A stretch of DNA of 64,000 nt from Sporosarcina luteola (GTDB lineage Bacteria; Bacillota; Bacilli; Bacillales_A; Planococcaceae): NCBI GenBank assembly GCA_014204635.1, contig JACHLS010000002.1:248001-312000 (forward strand), written 5' to 3'. The position numbers and the translations under genes were made by a program. Below are positions 52,708-64,000 of the stretch, piece after piece. Numbering within the stretch: the first letter of the stretch is position 1; each line of letters begins with the position of its first letter. The notes beneath the pieces were generated by a model, which did no database searches, was not told the DNA's origin, and saw only the letters and a list, made by a program, of their open reading frames with translations.

Positions 52708-53235
52708 TTGAAACAAAAATGGTGGACGTTGTTGTTCCTGCTAAGTGCTTTGTTGCTGACTGCCTGCCAAGGAAACAGAACGGTCACTCCTTTATCTCCC
52801 GTAGAAGCTGCCAATCTGGCTGCTGAATGGGCGGCCATGGAACTGACTTTGGTGAACGGGGGCTTTTATGAGGAAGGGGAGTACGAAACGTTTCTGTATA
52901 AAGGGATGAACTACCGTTATTTAGCAGGGCATATTGATTCAAAGAAAAAATTGAAGGCCGAACTTCGTAAGACGATGACGAAAAAAGGAGCCAAACGGAC
53001 TATAAAAGAGAATGGGATTATATTCTATAAAAAGAGATCGGCCCAACCAGAGACGGAAATCGTGAGCGATCTTATGTGGAATGTCGCTACGGTGAGGGAA
53101 GTGAAAGTGAAGAAGAAGAAAATGGTTATGGAACTGACCATTCCGATTGGAGAGACAAGAACGGCGAAAAAAATGAAAATCACCTATTTATATAAGAAAA
53201 CAGATGGATGGCGAATTGATAAAGTGGAAAAATAA
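52708..53235 (+). CDS. Lipoprotein, possibly IseA-like DL-endopeptidase inhibitor
   Basis: 175 residues from TTG at 52708, which has GGGAGG seven bases upstream. The lipobox is LLTAC (Cys near 19). The mature part (SPVEAANLAAEWAAM, YETFLYKGMNYRYLAGHI, a long Lys-rich middle, and a closing beta region ending DGWRIDKVEK) resembles the IseA/YoeB fold in pattern. IseA restrains wall DL-endopeptidases, but B. subtilis IseA is secreted rather than lipid-anchored. The family call is tentative. Single gene between the catabolic operon and the ilv promoter. Confidence 0.6.
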   Translation: MKQKWWTLLFLLSALLLTACQGNRTVTPLSPVEAANLAAEWAAMELTLVNGGFYEEGEYETFLYKGMNYRYLAGHIDSKKKLKAELRKTMTKKGAKRTIKENGIIFYKKRSAQPETEIVSDLMWNVATVREVKVKKKKMVMELTIPIGETRTAKKMKITYLYKKTDGWRIDKVEK

Positions 53236-53316
53236 GTATGGCTGCTCGAGAGAAAAAAGAAAACGAGAAAAAAGATTTTAAAAAGTCGTAAATAATGTAG
53301 TATGCAATATATCGCT

Positions 53317-53334
53317 AATGTAAGCGATTACAAT
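53317..53334. promoter_or_regulatory. CcpA cre site upstream of the ilv-leu operon
   Basis: AATGTAAGCGATTACAAT fits the 18-base cre consensus WWTGNAARCGNWWWCAWW at every position. Its centre is about 87 bases before the predicted start point, an activating position. In B. subtilis CcpA activates ilv-leu from a cre upstream of the promoter. Confidence 0.8.
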
Positions 53335-53377
53335 ATATATTACTATTCCTAATTGAAAAATAATTATAAAAAGAGTG

Positions 53378-53406
53378 TTGACTCTGCCGATTATCCGATA
53401 TATGAT
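53378..53406 (+). promoter_or_regulatory. SigA promoter of the ilv-leu operon
   Basis: TTGACT and TATGAT with 17-bp spacing. It lies downstream of an in-frame upstream start for ilvD at 53353, so that start cannot be used from this promoter. Confidence 0.8.
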
Positions 53407-53426
53407 AGCAACAATCTATTACGATT

Positions 53427-53442
53427 TGTGATTCAATTCACA
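53427..53442. promoter_or_regulatory. Crp/Fnr-like palindrome in the ilvD leader
   Basis: TGTGATTCAATTCACA is a perfect TGTGA-N6-TCACA palindrome, extended by one base to TTGTGA/TCACAA, about 14-30 bases after the predicted start point. A regulator bound there would block elongation. The factor is unknown and chance occurrence is possible. Confidence 0.4.
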
Positions 53443-53493
53443 ATCTATCATCAGCTTGGTGCTGGTATCGGTCGTTTGTTAGGAGAGAATGCA

Positions 53494-55161
53494 ATGAGAA
53501 GTGACATGATAAAAAAGGGCGTCGATCGGGCACCTCATCGTAGTTTGCTCTATGCAACAGGTGTTAAAACGAAAGATTTAGAAAAGCCTTTTATCGGCGT
53601 ATGTAATTCATATATTGATATTATTCCGGGCCACAAACACCTCAACCATTTTGCGGAAATCGTCAAAGAGGCAATCTGGGAGGCGGGCGGCATCCCGTTC
53701 GAATTCAATACCATTGGAGTCGATGACGGAATAGCGATGGGGCATATCGGAATGCGTTATTCGCTCCCTTCCCGTGAGCTGATCGCGGATTCAGCGGAGA
53801 CTGTCATAAATGCCCACTGGTTTGACGGCGTCTTCTACATTCCAAACTGCGACAAAATAACGCCGGGAATGCTTATGGCGGCCGTTCGCACAAACGTCCC
53901 GTCGGTCTTCGTATCGGGCGGCCCGATGGAAGCAGGCGTCTCAGCAAAAGGAACGCCACTTTCCCTCACATCCGTTTTTGAAGGAGTCGGAGCATATAAG
54001 TCCGGCAAAATGTCCGCGGAGGAATTGCTGGACATCGAAACAAATGCATGTCCAACATGCGGATCCTGCTCCGGAATGTTCACAGCGAATTCGATGAATT
54101 GCCTAATGGAAATGCTCGGATTGGCATTGCCAGGAAACGGCACAATCGTCGCTACATCGGATGAACGCCACAAGCTCATTAAAGAGGCGGCAAAACATCT
54201 AATCCGGATGGTGAAAGAGGATATTAAACCACGTGATATTGTTACCAAGGAAGCGATTGACGACGCATTCGCACTAGACATGGCGATGGGTGGATCAACG
54301 AATACCGTTTTACATACGTTGGCCATTGCCCATGAAGCTGAGATCGAATATAGCGTGCAGGATATCAATACAGTAGCGGAACGGGTTCCATACCTCGCAA
54401 AGATCATGCCGGCTTCTGATATTTCAATGGATGATATCTTTAAAGCAGGCGGGGTCAGCGCAATCATCAATGAACTGACCAAAATACCCGGAGCTATCCA
54501 TCCAGATCGGATAACCGTGACAGGGAAGACGATCGGGGAAGACGTCAAAGAGTACCGCATTACAAATGAACAGGTCATACGGACGAAAGACAATCCGTAC
54601 AGCCCAGTCGGAGGCCTCTCCGTATTGTTTGGAAATATTGCCCCGGATGGCGGCGTCATCAAGGTTGGAGCCGTTGATCCATCCATCAAGGAATTCGTCG
54701 GGGAAGCCATCGTATTCGATTCTCAGGAAGCTGCACAAGAAAACATCGACAATGGCACTGTCCGTGAAGGTCATGTGGTCGTGATCCGGTACGAAGGTCC
54801 GAAGGGCGGGCCGGGAATGCCGGAAATGCTCGCACCGACCTCTGCTATCCAAGGTCGCGGGCTCGGGACGAAAGTCGCTCTCATTACAGATGGACGTTTT
54901 TCCGGGGCTTCCCGGGGCATCTCCATCGGCCATATTTCACCGGAAGCGGCGGAAGGGGGACCGATCGCATTAGTCCAAGATGGAGATAGGATCGCGATCG
55001 ACTTGACGAACCGGACCATCGAGTTAAAAGTCTCGGATGAAGAATTGGCAGAGCGCAGAGCAAAGCTGCAGCCATTCGAACCGAAAATCAAAAAAGGTTA
55101 TTTAGCCAGATATTCAAAGCTTGTTACTTCTGCAAGTACAGGCGGCGTCATGAAAATATAA
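53494..55161 (+). CDS. ilvD: Dihydroxy-acid dehydratase
   Basis: 555 residues from the ATG at 53494, which follows TTAGGAGAG; this gives the normal IlvD length and lies downstream of the promoter. Fe-S enzyme that dehydrates dihydroxyisovalerate and dihydroxymethylvalerate to the 2-keto acids of Val/Leu and Ile. Cluster and active-site motifs: [10 protein letters not shown] near 49, [10 protein letters not shown] near 121, and [18 protein letters not shown] near 185. It is the first gene of the operon, ahead of the T-box; its transcription therefore escapes the T-box control applied to the other genes. Confidence 0.96.
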   Translation: MRSDMIKKGVDRAPHRSLLYATGVKTKDLEKPFIGVCNSYIDIIPGHKHLNHFAEIVKEAIWEAGGIPFEFNTIGVDDGIAMGHIGMRYSLPSRELIADSAETVINAHWFDGVFYIPNCDKITPGMLMAAVRTNVPSVFVSGGPMEAGVSAKGTPLSLTSVFEGVGAYKSGKMSAEELLDIETNACPTCGSCSGMFTANSMNCLMEMLGLALPGNGTIVATSDERHKLIKEAAKHLIRMVKEDIKPRDIVTKEAIDDAFALDMAMGGSTNTVLHTLAIAHEAEIEYSVQDINTVAERVPYLAKIMPASDISMDDIFKAGGVSAIINELTKIPGAIHPDRITVTGKTIGEDVKEYRITNEQVIRTKDNPYSPVGGLSVLFGNIAPDGGVIKVGAVDPSIKEFVGEAIVFDSQEAAQENIDNGTVREGHVVVIRYEGPKGGPGMPEMLAPTSAIQGRGLGTKVALITDGRFSGASRGISIGHISPEAAEGGPIALVQDGDRIAIDLTNRTIELKVSDEELAERRAKLQPFEPKIKKGYLARYSKLVTSASTGGVMKI

Positions 55162-55174
55162 TAGTAAAATCGAT

Positions 55175-55466
55175 GATGGGGCAAAAGTGATTAGATCCTG
55201 TATTCCCAGAGAGCCGGTCGTGCTGGAAGCCGGCAGTACACCTAATCGCGATATCACCTCGGAGTGGATTGCTGAAAAGAAAACTGAGTAGGCATTCCCG
55301 GGCGGCATAAATGCAGGCAGCCCGTTACAAACGAATGGATAAGAATACTTATCCATTCATGAGGCGGCTGATTGCCGTGAACAAGGGTGGTACCATGAAA
55401 AGTTTTTTCATCCCTTATACGAAGAATGATTTCTTTGTGTGGGGAGAAAAAGCTTTTTATTTTTGA
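55175..55466 (+). promoter_or_regulatory. T-box leader (probable Ile specifier) before ilvB
   Basis: The conserved T-box AACAAGGGTGGTACC lies at 55380-55394. Upstream are the usual stem I elements (GGAAGCCGGCAGTACACC) and GATATCACCTCGGAGTGG. By comparison with known leaders the specifier codon is ATC (Ile) at 55253-55255. The terminator is AGTTTTTTCATCCC (55401-55414) paired with GGGGAGAAAAAGCT (55441-55454), followed by TTTTATTTTTG. The competing antiterminator uses the T-box and the following ATCCCTT. Uncharged tRNA-Ile should allow read-through into ilvB and the genes beyond. Confidence 0.88.
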
Positions 55467-55503
55467 ATAAAATGGATCAGAGAAAGTCAGGAGGAGTTAG
55501 CAA

Positions 55504-57261
55504 ATGAGTGCTGAAGTTCAAACGAAGCAAGCTGTTTTGGAACCAATGCCGACCATGGAAGAGCAGCAGACAACAAGACCGGCGGATGGGTCAGCGGTCC
55601 TGATTCAGGCATTGAAGGACCAAGGTGTCGAAGTCATTTTCGGTTACCCAGGGGGAGCCGTCCTACCGATATATGACGCATTGTATAAGGATCCGATTCC
55701 ACATGTGCTTGCCCGTCATGAACAGGGAGCTATCCATGCGGCGGAAGGGTATGCGCGTGTATCCGGAAAGCCCGGCGTCGTGATTGCGACATCCGGACCT
55801 GGCGCCACCAACTTGGTAACAGGCATTACGGATGCGATGATGGATTCCTTGCCGTTAGTGGTCTTCACCGGCCAAGTCGCAAGCTCCGTCATCGGTACAG
55901 ACGCCTTCCAAGAGGCGGATATTATCGGAATTACACAACCGATTACGAAACATAACTACCAAGTTCGTGATGTGGCCGACTTGCCAAGAATTATTAAAGA
56001 AGCGTTCCATATTGCATCAACAGGCCGCAGAGGACCAGTTGTTGTCGATATCCCGAAAAATGTGGCAACGGAAGTGTTTACGACGCCAGAGGCCTTTGAT
56101 GTGGAAGTGGACCTCCCAGGGTACCAGCCGACAACGAATCCTAATTATTTGCAAATACAAAAAGCTGTTCACGCACTGACTCATGCAAAGCAGCCGGTCA
56201 TCCTGGCAGGCGCGGGCATCTTACATGCTCAAGCAATGGATGAACTGAAAGAGTTTGTGGAGAAGCACCGGATTCCGGTGACCAATACACTTCTCGGGTT
56301 AGGCGGCATTCCAGGTGATCATGAGCTGTTCCTCGGAATGGCGGGCATGCATGGAACGTACACGGCTAACATGGCACTCAGCGAATGCGACGTGCTCTTG
56401 AACATCGGAGCTCGGTTCGACGATCGGTTGACTGGAAACCTCAATACATTCGCGCAACATGCAAAAGTGATTCATATCGATATCGACCCTGCGGAAATCG
56501 GCAAAAATGTCACGACTGAAATTCCGATTGTTGCGGATGCCAAAGAAGCATTGAAAGCCTTGCTCGCTGCGGATATGTATTCACCAGAGACAGCGGAATG
56601 GATCGATGTATTAAGTAAAAAGACAGAAGATTTCCCATTGTGGTATAAAGAGGACGATTCAGCTTTATTGCCGCAGCAAGCGATCCAGATTATCCATCGC
56701 CTGACGGAAGGGGATGCGATTGTCACGACAGATGTCGGTCAGCATCAAATGTGGACAGCGCAATATTACGCTTTAAATAATCCAGATCATTGGGTTACAT
56801 CCGGGGGACTTGGAACGATGGGCTTCGGTTTCCCTGCAGCCATCGGAGCGCAATTTGCCAAGCCGGATGCCCGTGTCGTCGCTGTTGTCGGAGATGCCGG
56901 GTTCCAAATGACCGCTCAGGAACTTTCACTTCTTCAAGAGTATCGGATTCCAGTCAAAGTCGTCATTTTGAACAACGGGGCTCTCGGTATGGTCCGGCAA
57001 TGGCAGGAAACATTCTATAACGAACGGTATTCCCAATCATTGATTCCTGTTCAGCCTGATTTTGTGAAATTGGCGGAGGCATATGACATTAAAGGATATC
57101 GCATCGAGTCGCCGGACGAAGCCGAAGCGGTGTTTGCGGAAGCGTTGCTCTCCGATGAGCCTGTGTTGATCGACTGCCGCGTGAAGCAACAGGAAAATGT
57201 CTATCCGATGGTCGCACCTGGAAAAGGACTACACGAAATGATTGGAGTGAGTGGCGAATGA
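55504..57261 (+). CDS. ilvB: Acetolactate synthase large subunit
   Basis: 585 residues, TPP-dependent synthase that makes acetolactate or acetohydroxybutyrate from pyruvate (and 2-ketobutyrate). TPP and FAD motifs: [16 protein letters not shown] near 78, [12 protein letters not shown] near 98, and the C-terminal [13 protein letters not shown] ... [13 protein letters not shown] near 462-500. ATG follows CAGGAGGAG. Overlaps ilvN by four bases (ATGA). Controlled by the T-box immediately upstream. Confidence 0.96.
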   Translation: MSAEVQTKQAVLEPMPTMEEQQTTRPADGSAVLIQALKDQGVEVIFGYPGGAVLPIYDALYKDPIPHVLARHEQGAIHAAEGYARVSGKPGVVIATSGPGATNLVTGITDAMMDSLPLVVFTGQVASSVIGTDAFQEADIIGITQPITKHNYQVRDVADLPRIIKEAFHIASTGRRGPVVVDIPKNVATEVFTTPEAFDVEVDLPGYQPTTNPNYLQIQKAVHALTHAKQPVILAGAGILHAQAMDELKEFVEKHRIPVTNTLLGLGGIPGDHELFLGMAGMHGTYTANMALSECDVLLNIGARFDDRLTGNLNTFAQHAKVIHIDIDPAEIGKNVTTEIPIVADAKEALKALLAADMYSPETAEWIDVLSKKTEDFPLWYKEDDSALLPQQAIQIIHRLTEGDAIVTTDVGQHQMWTAQYYALNNPDHWVTSGGLGTMGFGFPAAIGAQFAKPDARVVAVVGDAGFQMTAQELSLLQEYRIPVKVVILNNGALGMVRQWQETFYNERYSQSLIPVQPDFVKLAEAYDIKGYRIESPDEAEAVFAEALLSDEPVLIDCRVKQQENVYPMVAPGKGLHEMIGVSGE

Positions 57262-57773
57262 GACGCATCATCACAGTGACAGTCATCAATCAAAGCGGAG
57301 TGCTCAACCGGGTGACAGGACTGCTCATGAAACGGCAATTCAATATTGAAAGCATTACAGTTGGACATTCGGAGCAGCCCGGCATGTCGAAAATGACATT
57401 CATCGTCCATGTTGAAGATGAACGGAAAATTGAGCAGCTCGTGAAACAGCTCCAGAAACAGATCGATGTGATCAAAGTGAATGATATCACAGACAAAGCG
57501 ATCGTGATGCGGGAATTGGCTTTAGTCAAAGTCGTTGCCCCACCCCAAGCACGCAGTGAGATCAATAGCATTGTTGAACCGTTCAGGGCAACGATCATCG
57601 ACTCCGGTAAAAACGTTGTCACGTACCAAGTGGTCGGGAATCCGGAGAAGATTGAAGCATTCATCGATCTCGTCAAGCCATACGGCATAAAAGAGTTATC
57701 GAGAACCGGCGCTACTGCATTCGTCCGAGATATGCAGAAGGTGCCGTCACCACAGTTATCCATTTTAAAATAA
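57258..57773 (+). CDS. ilvN: Acetolactate synthase regulatory subunit
   Basis: 171 residues with an N-terminal ACT domain ([19 protein letters not shown], about 4-75) that binds valine and a C-terminal ALS_ss domain (about 83-158). It activates IlvB and confers feedback inhibition. Full length; coupled to ilvB by the ATGA overlap. Confidence 0.95.
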   Translation: MRRIITVTVINQSGVLNRVTGLLMKRQFNIESITVGHSEQPGMSKMTFIVHVEDERKIEQLVKQLQKQIDVIKVNDITDKAIVMRELALVKVVAPPQARSEINSIVEPFRATIIDSGKNVVTYQVVGNPEKIEAFIDLVKPYGIKELSRTGATAFVRDMQKVPSPQLSILK

Positions 57774-57790
57774 ATAAAACCAAAAACTAG

Positions 57791-60365
<2,575 letters not shown>

Positions 60366-60444
60366 CGGATACAGTGATATATTGCATATGGGGATTTTTT
60401 GAAGTGGAATAGGTGAAATGAACACAACGAGGAGGAGAAGTACT

Positions 60445-61542
60445 ATGGAAAAAAGAGTAGCTGTTCTACAAGGCGATGGTATCGGCCCAGAAGTGACGTC
60501 AGCGGCAGTGCGTGTGCTTGAGGTAATCGCACGACGTTTCAACCATACGTTCCATTTTGAATACGGTGCGATTGGCGGTGATGCGATTGATCGATATAAC
60601 AATCCGCTGCCTGAAGAGACGATTGCCCTTTGTGAATCGAGTGATGCCATTCTACTCGGCGCGGTCGGCGGACCTAAGTGGGATCAGAATCCTGCTGAAC
60701 TGCGACCAGAAAAAGGTCTTCTGGCGATCCGGAAACATTTTGATCTGTTTGCCAACCTTCGGCCCGTCAAGGCAGTCCCTTCTTTGATCCAAGCTTCTCC
60801 GCTCAAGGAGGATGTCGCGAAAGAAGTAGACATGATGATTGTCCGTGAGTTGACGGGCGGGATCTATTTTGGGCAGCCAAGCCGTTTCACAAATGAATCC
60901 GCAGTTGATACGCTCGTTTATACTCGCGCGGAAATTGAACGGATTGTTGAGAAGGCATTCGAGTTGGCACGGCTCCGAAAAGGAAAAGTCACTTCGGTGG
61001 ATAAGGCAAATGTCCTTTCGTCGAGTAAGCTATGGCGACAAATTGTGGAGGAGAAAAAACAAGGCTATCCAGATATTGAAGTGGAGCATCAATTAGTGGA
61101 CTCCGCTGCGATGAAGTTGATTACCAATCCTTCCGCTTTTGATGTCATTGTCATGGAGAATATGTTCGGTGACATTTTGAGCGATGAGGCGTCGGTCATC
61201 ACAGGATCACTTGGTTTATTGCCATCCGCCAGTGTCCGGACAGATGGGTTTGGGTTGTATGAACCCGTGCATGGATCAGCTCCCGATGTGGCGGGAAAAG
61301 GTGTCGCCAACCCAGCAGCAGCCATTTTATCTGCAGGCATGATGCTAAAATATTCATTCGGCATGGAGACGGAAGCTGCCGCTATTGAAAAGGCAGTCGA
61401 AACAGTGTTTGAGGATGGGTGCTTCACAGCAGACTTGGCAGTCGGAGATAAATCTTATTCCACGGCAGAATGGACAGACAAAGTAGTAGATGAACTTGAT
61501 TTGCAGTTCGTCTCCAATAGCATCATGTTTTCGTACGTATGA
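60445..61542 (+). CDS. leuB: 3-isopropylmalate dehydrogenase
   Basis: 365 residues from the ATG at 60445, which has GAGGAGGAG upstream; an in-frame ATG at 60418 precedes the ribosome site and is unlikely. Motifs: LQGDGIGPEV near 7, REltGGIYFG-type RELTGGIYFGQP near 139, and ENMFGDILSDEAS near 240. It oxidises and decarboxylates 3-isopropylmalate with NAD. Final residues (VSNSIMFSYV) are ordinary. Confidence 0.95.
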   Translation: MEKRVAVLQGDGIGPEVTSAAVRVLEVIARRFNHTFHFEYGAIGGDAIDRYNNPLPEETIALCESSDAILLGAVGGPKWDQNPAELRPEKGLLAIRKHFDLFANLRPVKAVPSLIQASPLKEDVAKEVDMMIVRELTGGIYFGQPSRFTNESAVDTLVYTRAEIERIVEKAFELARLRKGKVTSVDKANVLSSSKLWRQIVEEKKQGYPDIEVEHQLVDSAAMKLITNPSAFDVIVMENMFGDILSDEASVITGSLGLLPSASVRTDGFGLYEPVHGSAPDVAGKGVANPAAAILSAGMMLKYSFGMETEAAAIEKAVETVFEDGCFTADLAVGDKSYSTAEWTDKVVDELDLQFVSNSIMFSYV

Positions 61543-61579
61543 TGAATGAATAGGTCGGAAAGAGGAAGGAGAGGCGCAA

Positions 61580-62989
61580 ATGGCTAAAACGATTATCGAG
61601 AAAATATGGGATCAGCATATCGTATATGAAGAGGAGGGAAAACCTGACCTCCTGTATATCGATTTACATTTGATCCACGAAGTAACATCTCCGCAAGCGT
61701 TTGAAGGGCTTAGGCTGGCAGGCCGGAAAGTTCGGCGCCCAGATTTATGCTTTGCGACGATGGACCATAATGTACCTACAAAAAATTTGCCGATCATCCA
61801 AGATCCGATCGCCAAGAAACAGATTTCCACGTTGGAGCGAAATTGCGAGGAGTTCGCCATCCAGTTGGCACATATGGAGCATCCGGATCAGGGGATTGTT
61901 CATATTATCGGCCCGGAACTGGGATTGACGCAACCGGGTAAAACGATTGTTTGCGGAGATAGCCATACATCCACTCACGGCGCGTTTGGCGCCATCGCAT
62001 TTGGAATCGGTACGAGTGAAGTTGAACATGTCCTCTCCACACAAACGCTCTGGCAATCAAAACCGAAGACGATGGAAATCCGGATATCCGGTCAATTGGG
62101 TTACGGTGTTGCCGCAAAAGATGTCATATTGGCCATCATCGCGAAATTCGGAATTGATGTCGGAACTGGACACATCGTGGAATACACGGGAGAAGCAATC
62201 CGTAACATGACGATGGAAGAACGGATGACGATCTGCAACATGTCCATCGAGGCAGGAGCAAAAGCCGGTTTAATCAGTCCTGATGAAACGACGATCGACT
62301 ATTTGAGAGGCCGAAGATATGCACCGGAAGGTCCTGCGTTTGAAAAGGCGGCCCAGCAATGGCTCGACTTGGCGACAGACGAAGGAGCGACATATGACAA
62401 GGTATTGGAGATTGAGGCATGTGAGATTGAACCATTTGTTACATGGGGAACCAATCCTTCCATGGGCACGGGCATCAGCAAACATATCCCGCGTGCGGAA
62501 GACTATGCTTCTGAATCCGATAAGGAAGCACTTAAAAAGGCGCTTGCTTATATGGGACTAAAAGAAGGTGCACCAATCGCATCAATCGAAATTCAACATG
62601 TCTTCATCGGTTCCTGTACGAATGCACGGCTTAGTGATCTGCGAAGCGCTGCTAAAATAGTAGCAGGACAAAAAGTGCATCCAACTGTTACAGCCATTGT
62701 CGTGCCAGGATCACGAACGGTAAAACAGCAAGCCGAAGCGGAAGGGTTGGACCAGATTTTCATTGAAGCCGGCTTTGAATGGAGAGAATCGGGATGCAGC
62801 ATGTGTCTCGCCATGAATGACGATGTGGTTCCTGCCGGAGAACGGTGTGCATCCACATCCAATCGGAACTTTGAAGGACGCCAAGGAGCGGGTTCCCGTA
62901 CACACCTCATGAGTCCAGCGATGGCTGCGGCGGCCGCCATTGCAGGCAAATTTGTTGATGTGCGTACACTGCAGCCGGCCCATGCGTAA
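61580..62989 (+). CDS. leuC: 3-isopropylmalate dehydratase large subunit
   Basis: 469-residue aconitase-family subunit carrying the [4Fe-4S] cluster. Motifs: [14 protein letters not shown] near 130, cysteine ligand in [11 protein letters not shown] near 347, and [10 protein letters not shown] near 410. With LeuD it isomerises 2- to 3-isopropylmalate. RBS GGAAGGAGAGG. It is 37 bases after leuB. Confidence 0.96.
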   Translation: MAKTIIEKIWDQHIVYEEEGKPDLLYIDLHLIHEVTSPQAFEGLRLAGRKVRRPDLCFATMDHNVPTKNLPIIQDPIAKKQISTLERNCEEFAIQLAHMEHPDQGIVHIIGPELGLTQPGKTIVCGDSHTSTHGAFGAIAFGIGTSEVEHVLSTQTLWQSKPKTMEIRISGQLGYGVAAKDVILAIIAKFGIDVGTGHIVEYTGEAIRNMTMEERMTICNMSIEAGAKAGLISPDETTIDYLRGRRYAPEGPAFEKAAQQWLDLATDEGATYDKVLEIEACEIEPFVTWGTNPSMGTGISKHIPRAEDYASESDKEALKKALAYMGLKEGAPIASIEIQHVFIGSCTNARLSDLRSAAKIVAGQKVHPTVTAIVVPGSRTVKQQAEAEGLDQIFIEAGFEWRESGCSMCLAMNDDVVPAGERCASTSNRNFEGRQGAGSRTHLMSPAMAAAAAIAGKFVDVRTLQPAHA

Positions 62990-63009
62990 CTAAGAAAGGA
63001 TGATTCATA

Positions 63010-63594
63010 GTGAAACCGATCAATATCGTGGAAAGCATCATTGTTCCGCTAAACCGGAAAAATGTCGACACCGACCAAATCATCTCAAAAGAATTTCTAA
63101 AACGAATCGAGCGCACCGGCTTTGGTAACTATTTATTTTACCATTGGCGCCATCACCCGGACGGCACGCGCAATGAGGACTTCGTTTTGAACCAGCCACA
63201 ATATGAAAATGCAAAAGTTCTTGTCGCACATGAAAACTTCGGCTGTGGTTCTTCCCGGGAACACGCCCCATGGGCTATTATGGACTACGGTTTTCAAGTC
63301 GTCATTGCGCCAAGCTTCGCCGATATCTTCCATAACAATTGCTTCAAAAACGGGATTTTGCCGATCCGGCTGACTGTCAAGGAAGTCGAGGAGCTGCTAG
63401 CCAAAGGGGAACGGGCACCGTATCAGATCCACATTAATCTGGCAGAACAAACCGTTGCTGGAGAAGACGGCGTCTCCTATTCGTTTGATATCGATCCATA
63501 CTATAAACAAATGCTGCTCAATGGTTGGGATGAAATTTCATTGACCTTCCAATATGAGGAACATATCCAAAACTATGAAAAACAGCATGCTTAA
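63010..63594 (+). CDS. leuD: 3-isopropylmalate dehydratase small subunit
   Basis: 194 residues, the swivel domain of isopropylmalate isomerase: NVDTDQIISKEFLK near 18 and NFGCGSSREHAPWAI near 76. GTG start behind AAGAAAGGATG. Last gene of the operon; no strong terminator follows until 63846. Confidence 0.96.
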   Translation: MKPINIVESIIVPLNRKNVDTDQIISKEFLKRIERTGFGNYLFYHWRHHPDGTRNEDFVLNQPQYENAKVLVAHENFGCGSSREHAPWAIMDYGFQVVIAPSFADIFHNNCFKNGILPIRLTVKEVEELLAKGERAPYQIHINLAEQTVAGEDGVSYSFDIDPYYKQMLLNGWDEISLTFQYEEHIQNYEKQHA

Positions 63595-63845
63595 TTAAGG
63601 CTAAATCAACAAAAGACATTGAGTTGAGGCAAAGTGTGAAGAGTTGAGCAGAGTAGTAAGCAAACATGATTTGAGCGGGTTTCATTGAGAAACGATCGGT
63701 CATTTAAGCAATGCGAGAACGCTAGAATCCCGGGACGAATGCCAGTACCCAGGCTCTACTCCCGAACAAGTGATCAGCTGTAGAAAGTGAACAAACACTC
63801 GGGGCTTTCCTTGTCCATTTTACAATCTAATTGCATTCATAACTT
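63595..63845. other. Unassigned region after leuD
   Basis: About 250 bases without a credible gene. It contains several short inverted segments (CCCGGGAC, AATGCCAGTACCCAGGC, GTGATCAGCTG), but no riboswitch, T-box or tRNA pattern was recognised on either strand. It is the read-through tail of the operon or holds a structured RNA I cannot name. Confidence 0.3.
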
Positions 63846-63899
63846 AAGATAAAACAAAAAACCTTCGTTTTTTTGAAGGTTTTTCGTTTTATCTTATTT
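63846..63899. terminator. Bidirectional terminator at the end of the leu operon
   Basis: AAGATAAAAC...GTTTTATCTT with inner ACCTTC/GAAGGT stem and T-rich flanks on both strands, between converging genes. Confidence 0.9.
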
Positions 63900-64000
63900 T
63901 TCTTTTGTTTGTTGAGCGATTGTTTCTCCATTCTTGCGTGCTTGGATATCGATATTATAATCAGGATACGCTTCTTCAGCTTTCTTTAGAAAGGCAGTGG
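63894..64000 (-). CDS. 3' end of an unidentified minus-strand gene
   Basis: The last 34 codons and TAA stop of a gene that continues beyond the window. The visible end reads AFLKKAEEAYPDYNIDIQAR, then KNGETIAQQTKEK. The stop lies within the terminator stem. Too little is present to name a family. Confidence 0.6.
   Translation of the reverse strand, partial: TAFLKKAEEAYPDYNIDIQARKNGETIAQQTKEK

Noticed and set aside
53350..53366. CodY box before ilvD
   Set aside because: The AT-rich palindrome AATTGAAAAATAATT departs too much from AATTTTCWGAAAATT to call.
53353..53493. Upstream N-terminal extension of ilvD
   Set aside because: It spans the -35/-10 hexamers and lies before the ribosome site; starting at 53494 gives the family's normal length.
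63518..63703. 61-codon minus-strand ORF at the leuD end
   Set aside because: Overlaps leuD on the other strand and lacks a ribosome site.

Overview
The window reads as chromosome of a low-to-moderate-GC, endospore-forming Bacillota, most likely Planococcaceae (Sporosarcina-like). Reasons: Bacillus-type AGGAGG ribosome sites with frequent TTG/GTG starts, a SigI-RsgI pair, the sporulation checkpoint gene sda, SLH-domain surface proteins, a T-box leader and a CcpA cre site. The identification rests on gene content only; no rRNA or tRNA gene was found.

1-7.7 kb: an amino-sugar / peptidoglycan-recycling operon (ABC permease, NamZ, MurQ, double-GNAT protein, MurR/RpiR regulator, NagA, NagB, MsmX-type ATPase), closed by a terminator. 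8.1-9.9 kb: a stand-alone FtsH-like membrane protease. 9.9-10.5 kb: an array of 32 contiguous 20-bp repeats. 10.9-15.5 kb: a 1512-residue secreted nuclease with two different nuclease domains. 15.7-19.8 kb: small membrane and exported proteins, then a coiled-coil exported protein with sigI and rsgI, apparently under a SigI-type promoter. 20-24.1 kb: two small minus-strand envelope genes, a CYP152-type P450 and an M20 peptidase gene broken by one TAG. 24.4-29.3 kb: chemoreceptor, acyl-CoA ligase and AbgT transporter. 29.4-36.4 kb: minus-strand cell-surface genes (polysaccharide deacetylase, SLH+VWA protein, SLH protein, beta-rich exported protein). 37-38.4 kb: S41 protease, with sda convergent to it. 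A cluster of DnaA boxes lies between sda and a CdaR/PucR regulator.

40-41.6 kb: nested palindromic elements and a second repeat array (22 units of about 41 bp). 41.8-52.6 kb: a long co-directional carboxylate catabolism locus (GlcD, GlcF, TRAP transporter DctPQM, SDR, PPC/DUF296 protein, acyl-CoA ligase, SCP-x/archaeal-type thiolase with its zinc-ribbon/OB partner, BASS transporter). It reads like uptake of an organic acid, oxidation of a 2-hydroxy acid, CoA activation and thiolytic or retro-aldol cleavage, probably controlled by the CdaR-type protein upstream. 52.7 kb: an IseA-like lipoprotein.

53.3-63.6 kb: the branched-chain amino-acid operon ilvD-[T-box]-ilvB-ilvN-ilvC-leuA-leuB-leuC-leuD. 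It has a perfect cre site and a good SigA promoter before ilvD, and an internal T-box with a probable Ile specifier before ilvB. The window ends in the 3' end of an unidentified minus-strand gene.
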